From Massariosphaeria phaeospora (Eukaryota > Ascomycota > Dothideomycetes > Pleosporales), in assembly GCA_011032825.1 (NCBI GenBank), contig JAADJZ010000009.1, forward strand, positions 372,001 to 436,000: a stretch of 64,000 bases of DNA. Reading direction: 5' to 3'. This document shows, one piece after another, positions 56,261-64,000 of this stretch; the first letter of the stretch is position 1; the number at the start of each line of letters is the position of its first letter. Below the pieces are notes generated by a model, which was not told the DNA's origin, searched no databases, and worked only from the letters and a program-made list of their open reading frames with translations. A program made the position numbers and the translations under genes.

Positions 56261-58051
56261 TTATTTGTCACTTGGTTCGGAGACAGCCTTCTCGGGAATA
56301 CGGCTGTCCTTGCCCTCTGCTGCGGCAGGCGCGAGTTCGGAGGTCTCGGTCTTAACTGAAGAAGGAGATTCGGTGGTCTCTTGAGCCGTACTGGATTGAG
56401 AGGTCGGACCTGGAGTGCCTTCGCGAGCATTGCGGGCCGTTCCGTTGGAACCCTCTGCCTTGAACTTGTCGACTTGTGAGTCGAGATCTTTGTCCTCATT
56501 GGCATTGTCAAACATCTCGCTGTCAGGCGCCTCGGTGTTGATTTCTGTTCCGTCCCCAAGGAGAATGATTCGGCCACCGCTGTTTGGTCGAAACCGTTGG
56601 TGGTCAAGATCCATATCAATATCATCAGGGCTGTCGTCAACTCGGTGATGGACTCCGGGACCGCGGAACTCGGCTACAACGATATATTAGACCTGTACTA
56701 ATCGCCCTCAGACGCGGGAGAGGCTGGATTCTCTGACTTGCCATACTCTGGCGGAGCACATGGACCTTCTCCGTTTGCGACCCTCTTTGCAATGTCTTCG
56801 TACCACTGCTCCTTCGTACGACCCTGGAGAAGACCAATGACAATCATAGTCATGTTATCGCAGCCAACACCCCCCGTATCGCTGTTTGATGCCAAGCAGT
56901 TGTCCATCATGTTCTCGCAAATGGCCGAAAGGTCCTGCTTAGCTACGATACCTCTCCGGACGAATTCAACCACAGCTTGGGATGACTGGCAGTCCCAGAT
57001 TCCTGTTAAACATGTCAGCGAATAGACCGAGGCAGGCGTTCTAGTATCATACCGTCACAAGCGATGACAAGGAATTCATCGTCCTGGTTGATATCGTGTA
57101 TCTGGACATCAGGAAATGCGGTAACGATCTGATGCTCGGGCGGCAGTTCTGCGCTTTTCTTGAACTCGAAATCTCCGATGGCTCGCGACAAGGCGAGGTT
57201 GCCATTGACACGGCCGAAATCGACAAAGCCTCCTGCAGCTTGGATTCGCGCTTTCTCGGCTGTGCATGGTCAACAGAAGTACTTGATGCTTTGGGCTAGT
57301 GATCTCACCTTCGTTCTGAGGCTTGTGGTCATAGGAGAGCGGCTTTGCCCTGCCCTTTATACCCAAGACGCTTCGGGAATCGCCAGAATTTCCCTGCTGG
57401 CTTTAGTAAAACGCTTGACTAGGTCCAGAATGTTACGTACCACGTAGATCTTGTCTTTTGAGATGATGCCCACCGACGCTGTGCATCCGGAGACCTCTTC
57501 TTCGTACTTGGGATCTAGCGAGGGCTGAGTCAGCGGCGGGGATCAGCTGTGGGAACTACACGCTGAAGGCCTACCACTGAGTATTGCTCTGTCTGTCGCG
57601 AGGAAACCGTCCTGTAGAGCCTTCTTCAGATCTCCTTCTTTGAAAGCCTGTTGCTTGGCAACGATATCGTGAAGATGTTCGCCAGTGTATATGGCTACCT
57701 TGTCACCGCCGTGGCCGTCGTATACACCGAAGAAACTTAGCCGCTTGTCTGCGGGGGTCGCCTTTCCCTGCTCGCCGTTGGATTGGAGGTCTAGGATAGC
57801 CGCGTGGGCGTCTTCCATGCTGATACGCCATCCCTGCATCGAGGAGACGCCGAAGATGAGGCTGTCGCCAGCGCCATTTTCTGATTTCTACCACGGGCCC
57901 ACGAATTAGCATTGCGCATGTGATAGAGGGCGATGGGCGAGGAGCGGAGCGGAAACTCGAGGCCGCGGAAGGACTGGACGGTGCGGGGGCGGGGGATGGA
58001 CTTGTTGGACATTACCTTGTCAACGACGGGCTCTGAAAGAGTCTGACCCAT
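56261..58051 (-). CDS. PP2C-type Ser/Thr phosphatase (Ptc2/Ptc3-like)
   Basis: CDS is complement(join(56261..56673, 56742..57002, 57053..57259, 57309..57393, 57441..57514, 57575..57887, 58016..58051)), 462 aa. A metal-dependent phosphatase that in yeast switches off Hog1 stress signalling, the DNA-damage checkpoint and Ire1. It starts [12 protein letters not shown] with an N-terminal glycine suitable for myristoylation. Metal and phosphate residues include Arg33, Glu37, Asp38 in [11 protein letters not shown], Asp69 in FGVYDGHGG, and the later [11 protein letters not shown] and [12 protein letters not shown]. The last intron (56674-56741) has a GC donor in GCAAGT context; it joins CAPPEY to AEFRGPGVH, and the tail continues as [12 protein letters not shown] to an acidic, disordered end. 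Ignoring that intron gives a false stop at 56698. Confidence 0.93.
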
Positions 58052-58689
58052 TCTGTCTGATGTCTAGGAGGGCGTTGTGGCGCGAGCTAGAGTGCTGTGG
58101 GCGTGGAGCACGGTGCGGGTCGTGGGCGTGGATTTGTGCAGCGGCCCTGTGGTGTTGTGGGGGTTGGTCGGGAAACGGCGAGGGGTGTGCGGGCGCGCAC
58201 TCGGGACTGTGGAGGCGGCGGGCGGGGTGAAAGCAATAGGGGAGCAGAGGAGCGGTGGTGAAGAGAATTCGCGAGCCTTGGCCGGGCAACGAGTCTGCGC
58301 GGCTGCGGTGATCGGGTGTCGTGTGTTCAGAGCTGGTGGCTCTCGACGAGCAAAGAAGTGCCCGTCCAGAGCCCAAGGCGTGACTGAGCCACCGCCAAAG
58401 CGGTTAAGCGCCGCCTGCCGAATCTGCTGCTGCTGCGTCATCCGCTTTGCCGCTCCCGTCTCGCAGGCTGCAGCGCAGAACTGGCCCAGCCCCGTCCCCG
58501 TCTCACTCGGACGGCGAACCTCGCTGCCCTCCTCGCCAGGGTGCTGGTGCTGGTGCTGGTGCGGGCTCCTGTTGCGCCAGCACGGCTGCCTTGGGGCTGC
58601 TGCGGCCGTGCTGGCTACGTGCTCTGGCGGCGACACAGCGCCCGCTTGCATGCAGGCACGGGGCGGTGCACGGCGCTTGCCAGGCAGCA

Positions 58690-58709
58690 GATATCAGATA
58701 TCTGATATC
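58690..58709. repeat. Perfect 20-bp palindrome
   Basis: GATATCAGATATCTGATATC equals its own reverse complement and is itself built from three GATATC-like steps. It lies about 640 bp upstream of the PP2C start. Confidence 0.85.
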
Positions 58710-59403
58710 GCAGAGAACTCGCAGAGACCGGTGTACAGAGTCTGGGCAGACCAATACTCCCGTGCGATGGGCGGTTTTCAGATGGGATGAACGAGTGCAG
58801 GACCTCCACGTCTTTGCCAGTGCCCTCTGGTGACTTCATACAGTATCTGAGGCCCCCGCCTTCACTGCCCACAACACCCTTGTTGTTGCTGTTTGACATC
58901 ATCAGCCTGGGGCATCAGACGAAACGAGATGCCGCCCGGAACGAGCAAGCTCAGGTTCCAGTTAGGAAGGTCGATGTCGGTTGCACTGGCTTGCAGACTA
59001 CCTGTGGCTTTGTCCCGGAGGCGACCGGCACCACTCCGACCATTTCTACGGCTCCTCCATACAGATTTTAAGATGCTTAATCCTCTTGACAGCGCAAGAG
59101 TTTCCAGCAGCGTCGACAAGTGTTCCTCTCTCTTTGCAAGGTCTGATTGTATCTGATTGTATCTAGCACACTCACACTGGACAAATGCTTTGATTGGGCT
59201 ATTCAACGTCATAGGCGTTATTAAGGCTGGCTAGCCAGTACCAGCAACATATCGTTCAAGACTATACAACGACGCAGTACTGAGAAACTCAAATATACAG
59301 TATGTGATACAGCTTTGTTGTTGCAGCCTACGAAGTGTGCATGAGTGGGGCGGAAGACAGAAGTTGATCGTCTGGACTCTCGAGCGAGATCGGCCGTGTT
59401 GAG

Positions 59404-59409
59404 CCGAGG
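59404..59409 (-). promoter_or_regulatory. Possible FarA/FarB fatty-acid response element
   Basis: CCGAGG (CCTCGG on the other strand) is the core bound by the FarA/FarB and CTF1 regulators that switch on beta-oxidation genes in filamentous ascomycetes. It lies about 120 bp upstream of the acyl-CoA oxidase start. A six-base match alone is weak, but gene and position fit. Confidence 0.4.
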
Positions 59410-59527
59410 CTCGCAGACATCGCGATGTCATCAAGGAATCAATCCAACCTGATCCCCTCCTTCTCTTCCCTCCTCACTTCTTCAATCATTATTTTCAATC
59501 AATCTTTGTGTATAACAACACTGTATC

Positions 59528-61776
59528 ATGGCACCGACACCAGATTGGGTTAAGCATTTGAAGCCCTCCGGCGCCCAAGGCGAAGACGTACTGACGCAAG
59601 AGCGCGCCGGGTCCAACGTTCCCGTCGAGCAGCTCAACGAGCTCCTGTTTACCAGAGAGGTCATTGAAAGAAAGCGAAGGATTCTTGGGATCCTAAAGTC
59701 GCATCAGGTCTTCGATAAGTCGCAAAATTATTTCTCCGGTAGAATCGAGCGGTTCGAAAGAGCGCTTGCTCGAGAAAAGAAGCTTAGGCTGTTGATAAAG
59801 GAGCACAATTGGGACCCTGATGAGTTTCGCACGGCTACGGAGCTCGTTAGTGAGCCTGGGCCCTATGGTCTCCATGACAGCATGTTCAAGGTCCGAATAA
59901 GCTTGCGAATTGATGCAAGCACTGCTCATTATATTGCAGGTGACGCTTGACGGCCAAGGTACACCCGAACAACAAGAGATGTTTCTCACTTTGGCCAACG
60001 ACTATAAAATTATTGGCTGCTATGCACAAACTGAACTTGGACATGGCTCTAATGTTCGCGGACTGGAAACGACAGCAACCTGGAATCCCCAAGACAAGAC
60101 TTTCACAATCCATTCCCCACATCTAACTGCAAGCAAATGGTGGATAGGATCTCTTGGCCGGACGGCCAATTACGCTTGTGTGATGGCGCAGCTCATCATC
60201 AATGGCAAATCTCACGGCCCACATCCGTTCGTGGTTCAAGTGCGAGACATGAAGACACACGAGCCGCTTGAGAACATCCATGTCGGAGATATTGGGCCCA
60301 AGTTTGGCTATAATACGATGGACAATGGATTCCTGCTTTTCAACAAAGTCAAAATCCCGCATATTAGCATGTTGGCACGCTTTTCAAGGGTGGATCCGGC
60401 AACGAACGCATATGTGCGTCAAGGCTCGCCGTCGCTAATATATGGCACCTTAACTTGGGTCCGCTCCACTATCGTCATGCAAGCCGGCAGTGTCCTTGCA
60501 CGCGGCGTCACAATCGCAACAAGATACTGTGCTGTCCGCCGCCAATTCCAGGATCGGGATGCTCCACAAGGGGAGAAAGGGGAGAGCCCTGTCCTCAACT
60601 ATACTATGGTGCAGATCCGCCTGCTCCCGCTCTTAGCTGCAACTTTCGCTCTTCATTTTACTGGGGCAGCTATGATGGCACTCTACCAGGAGAGTCAGAA
60701 GAAAATGAACACACGCGATGCAAGCAAAGATTCTAGCATGCGTCGACCGGGGCCAGAAGAGACAGAGTCTGGAAGTGATATATTAGCAGATCTACATGCC
60801 TCCTCTTGCGGTCTGAAAGCACTTTCCAGCACTATTGCTGCTGAGGGTCTGGAGGCTTGTCGACGAGCTTGTGGTGGACACGGATACTCAAGCTTCAGGT
60901 AGATTCCTCCAACTATCTCTGGCATCGAAGGAAGCAGTATACTGACATAAAGAAGTGGCATTGGATCCTGGTACGCGGATTATCTCCCAACCATCACATG
61001 GGAAGGCGACAACTATATGCTGACGCAACAAGTCGCCCGCTACGTACGTATTTACCTAAGTCATATATACCTCCATTAATCATGTCTAGCTCCTTAAATC
61101 CGCCCGCGCAGTCCTGGCCAACAAAGGCCCTGCGAACGACACAACCAGAATTCTCTCTCATTTCCACTCCCGCTCTGAAGTCGGCTGTGCCTTCGACATC
61201 ATCGGCTCCGACTCCGATCTCGTCGACGCCTTCGCTTGGCGCGCCTCGTTTCTCACCTTCGAAGCGCTCAAGCACCGAGACGAGCATAAGAAGCCCTGGA
61301 ATGACCTCCTAGTCGACTTCTACCGCCTCTCCAAAGCCCATTCCCAGTACATGGTCACCAAGAGTTTCTATGAAGCACTCCAATCCCAGGCCACCACCTC
61401 GAAGATCAACACCGACACGCTCGAGTTGCTAAAGAAACTCTTCCGGCTCTTCGCGCTTCACACTCTCGAGCAAGAAGCCAGCGAGTTTTATGCCTCGGGT
61501 GCATGCTCGAAACATCAAATCTCTCTAGCAAGAACGAACACGGTTATGAGGTTGCTAAAGGAAATTAGGCCGCATGCCGTCAAGCTGGTGGATGCTTGGG
61601 GTTTTGATGACTGGGTGTTGGACAGTAGTTTGGGGAGGTCGGATGGAAAGGTGTATGAGGACATGTTCTATAGGGCAAGTGAGCTGAATCCGCTGAATCG
61701 GATCACGGTTGATCCGTATCCGGACAGTGCGGTTTTGTTCCGCCGGGTGGAGGGTGAGGTTAAGAGTAAATTGTGA
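59528..61776 (+). CDS. POX1: Peroxisomal acyl-CoA oxidase
   Basis: CDS is join(59528..59890, 59940..60898, 60956..61043, 61090..61776), 698 aa. This FAD enzyme does the first step of peroxisomal beta-oxidation, making trans-2-enoyl-CoA and hydrogen peroxide. Family blocks are [81 protein letters not shown] and LTQQVARYLLKSARA. The last three residues are SKL, a canonical PTS1 peroxisomal import signal. The first junction joins HDSMFK to VTLDGQGTPEQQ, as in relatives. The third exon is 88 nt and supplies the [12 protein letters not shown] segment. Length is usual for the family. A CCGAGG element lies upstream. Confidence 0.96.
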
Positions 61777-62253
61777 GGAGCATATGAGATCCGATGTATT
61801 TGGGTTGGATACTGTAAGATCTAGTTTGGGAATTGAACTATCAAGTGAGCTTTACATGGTCCTTACAATCCGACCGACCAACAAACGTTTGAACCTGGTG
61901 TTCGGTCCAGTACAAATCTAGTTTGCCTGACTGAAGAGGTGGTTGAAAATCCTGCTAAACTCTCACATCAACAGGTAATGTAGATGATAAACGCGTAAGC
62001 GCGATTGCCTAAAGTGTTATAATGACTGAAGGAAGCTAAGATGGACCCTCGTTGATCAGGGTCAGGAGGGATGGTGGGGTGCCAAGCTTGACACCCCACG
62101 TTGTCGGCTCGGGGCGTGCAGGGAAGTCACGGGATAAACATCGGGAAAACCCGCGGCCACTCCTTAAAGTTTTCCTGTCAACCCCAAACTTCGCAGCCCA
62201 TCGCATTCGAAGCACCCATAGCCCTACCTCTCTTTTCCACCCCCATCTCTACC
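61777..62253. other. Intergenic, oxidase 3' and porin 5'
   Basis: 477 bp; C/T-rich just before the porin start. Nothing else recognised. Confidence 0.4.
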
Positions 62254-63518
62254 ATGGCCGAATACGTAAAAGAGAAGATCGTCCTGAAGGTCCCACCGCC
62301 AGCTTTCAGCGACATTGCCAAAGCTTCCAACGACGTGAGTTCCGCCCGCTGCGCCGAAGCTGCTGGGCGGTGCAAAGACTGACTTGTATCGTGCAGCTCA
62401 TTAACAAGGACTTCTACCACAATGCCGCAGGTTGGACGCATCAATTGGCCTGCTAAGCTTTGCTAACTTCATTGTAGCTGCCCTCGAGGTCAAGCTGAAA
62501 GCACCCAACGGTGTGGGCTTCACCGCAAAGGGCACGTCGCAGCATGACGGACCCGTCACATCTTCTGTAAGCCAGGCCAAGGCGAATGCAGCTCCTGCAG
62601 ACCATGGACATGGCTGACAACACGTTCACGATAGCTCGAGGGCAAGAAGGCGCTCGACAACGGTACGCACATATTTTTCGCTCGCTCAGCTTTCTTTCTA
62701 CCCATCCATTCGTCGAGATATTGCCAGTCCTACGTAGTTCTACGATCGCGGCCGAGAGACCGGTGGACGGGCTCAACCAATGTCGTCCTACTGACGCCAT
62801 ACCACACAGGCATCGCCACCACACTGTCCTGGAACACGGCCAACCTTATCACTGCCAAGGCTGAGCTGAACGACACGCTCGCTAGCGGACTGAAGGTTGA
62901 GATTCTTGGCGGATTCAACCCGGATTCGGGCAACAAGGGCCAGAAGGTCAACTTCTTCTTCAAGCAGCCCAACTTCCAAACCCGCGTTTTCGCCGACTAC
63001 TCGAAAGCTGGCGCCGTCAGCGCTCTCGCCGACATCACTCTGAGCCACGAAGGCTTCCTCGTCGGTGGTGAGGTTGGATACGACGTACAGAAGGCTGCCA
63101 TTACCAGGTACTCTGCTGCCGTTGGATACACCACCCCTGCCTACAACGCTGCGCTCACAGCTACCAACTCGCTCAACGTCTTTGCTGCCTCGTACTACCA
63201 GAAGGTCAACAGCGCCGTCGAGGCTGGTGCTAAGGCTACGTGGGACGCTAAGCAGCAGTCCGCCGTTGGTCTTGAGCTCGCTGCCAAGTACAAGCTCGAT
63301 ACCGCTTCCTTTGCTAAGGTCGGATTTGCTGCGCACCCTCGGGAAAATAGTTTACTGACAAGCTACAGGCCAAGATCAACAACCTCGGAATCGCATCCCT
63401 TGCCTACAACACCAAGGTCAACAGCGGACTAACGTTTGGCATTGGCGGCTCATTCGATACCCAGAAGCTCAACGAGGCCGGCCACAAGATCGGCACCAGC
63501 TTCACCTTTGAGGGTTAA
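62254..63518 (+). CDS. POR1: Mitochondrial outer-membrane porin (VDAC)
   Basis: CDS is join(62254..62334, 62397..62430, 62478..62566, 62635..62662, 62810..63318, 63369..63518), 296 aa. VDAC is the 19-strand beta-barrel that lets metabolites cross the outer mitochondrial membrane. The N-terminal helix region AFSDIAKASNDLINKDFYHNAA and the strands that follow (LEVKLKAPNGVGFTAKGTS, LEGKKALDNGIATTLSWNTANL, FFFKQPNFQTRVFADYS) match fungal porin. The C-terminal strand GHKIGTSFTFEG is the usual sorting end. Two exons are tiny (34 and 28 nt). The protein is about 12 residues longer than usual at the N-terminus (MAEYVKEKIVLKVPP precedes the conserved AFSDI), so an alternative first exon is possible. 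Intron 4 (62663-62809) is the longest. Confidence 0.93.
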
Positions 63519-63792
63519 ATACTACGGAGTGGATCCTCTGATCGGTAGAGAGTGGTGCGAAGAGCGTTCTAGATTTCCGGGATACTTTGTTCCAGGTACC
63601 GAGTCGGCCTATATTCTCAGCGTGAAGTGAATGAACATGAGCGGATACATTGCTTTTGCATGTACAACACTTTGTCTCGGTGCATCAATATGATGAGTCC
63701 TCTTAGTGCTCTGCATTCATCCTGCTTAAACTCTTGAAACCTCTGCGGTAAATAGTATTAGTTGAATGCTCGCTACTCTTCACAGAAGGTAT

Positions 63793-64000
63793 CTAGGAAG
63801 AACCGTCCGACTTCTTGAGCCTATTCACGCCCTCGTTCCTATCCGTCAGGATCTTTGCACTTAGTCCAATGAGGCCCACGGCGCCGGCGACCAATATGAA
63901 GTTCATTATGTGGCCTCCGCGGTCTATTTCTTCGTCTAGTTCTCGACGACTCCTCTCCCTATGCCGCCGTGCGTAGATATGGTCGTGAACATGATCGTGT
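63793..64000 (-). CDS. C-terminal end of a protein with one membrane segment (partial)
   Basis: The minus frame is open from the window edge to a stop at 63793-63795 and gives 68 residues. A His-rich, highly charged part (HDHVHDHIYARRHRERSRRELDEE) precedes a hydrophobic stretch, MNFILVAGAVGLIGLSAKIL, then the charged end RNEGVNRLKKSDGSS. This looks like a cytosolic charged region, one transmembrane helix and a short tail, as in tail-anchored proteins. The start and family are outside the window, and a splice junction within the piece cannot be excluded. Confidence 0.5.
   Translation of the reverse strand, partial: HDHVHDHIYARRHRERSRRELDEEIDRGGHIMNFILVAGAVGLIGLSAKILTDRNEGVNRLKKSDGSS

Larger units (their letters stand above)
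58052..59527. promoter_or_regulatory. Divergent promoter of PP2C and acyl-CoA oxidase
   Basis: 1.5 kb. The PP2C-proximal part is GC-rich with a GGTGCT microsatellite at 58541-58562. It also holds the 20-bp palindrome at 58690-58709 and, nearer the oxidase, CCGAGG at 59404-59409. Open frames here are chance. Confidence 0.45.

Noticed and set aside
1..64000. Secondary-metabolite or defence gene cluster
   Set aside because: No PKS, NRPS, terpene synthase, NLR-like or restriction-type gene was seen; the genes are mostly unrelated housekeeping genes.

Overview
This window comes from a filamentous ascomycete, most likely a Dothideomycete. The evidence is compact genes with short GT-AG introns of about 45-70 nt (two are GC-AG), CTAAC-like branch points, and proteins matching the Pezizomycotina forms of MTR4, ELP1, BUD6, PBP1, MET22 and ECL1. 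Tandem DUF7918 genes are frequent in Dothideomycetes. The class is inferred from overall protein character, not from a marker gene. No tRNA, rRNA, CRISPR array or intact transposon was recognised.

Layout. 0-9 kb: the 3' end of a membrane protein, a secreted amidase, a 45-bp minisatellite, an F-box-like protein and two related DUF7918 genes on the minus strand. 9-23 kb, dense housekeeping: STS1 and MTR4 on minus; COX8, ELP1 and VPS29 on plus; MET22 on minus. 22.7-33.8 kb, gene-poor: the small ECL1 regulator, low-complexity DNA, minisatellites, and one six-cysteine secreted protein at 31.7-32.7 kb. 33.9-41 kb: a repeat-rich disordered protein (minus), AGX1 (plus) and an inositol-type sugar porter (minus). 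41.8-51.2 kb: PBP1/ataxin-2 (minus) diverging from BUD6 (plus), then a small unknown. 52.3-63.5 kb: LST8 (minus) diverging from an FMN 2-hydroxyacid dehydrogenase (plus), a PP2C phosphatase (minus) diverging from a peroxisomal acyl-CoA oxidase (plus), and mitochondrial porin. The window ends inside a minus-strand gene.

This is not an operon or an evident biosynthetic cluster. Several products share themes: RNA decay and tRNA modification (MTR4, ELP1), TORC1 and starvation signalling (LST8, PBP1, ECL1), and mitochondrial or peroxisomal metabolism (COX8, POR1, acyl-CoA oxidase, AGX1, the FMN enzyme). Divergent pairs share short promoters. Exon joins were worked out by eye from splice consensus, preserved frame and family similarity. 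Coordinates of joined exons are given in each entry. Reading across stop codons in raw frames would truncate several of these genes.
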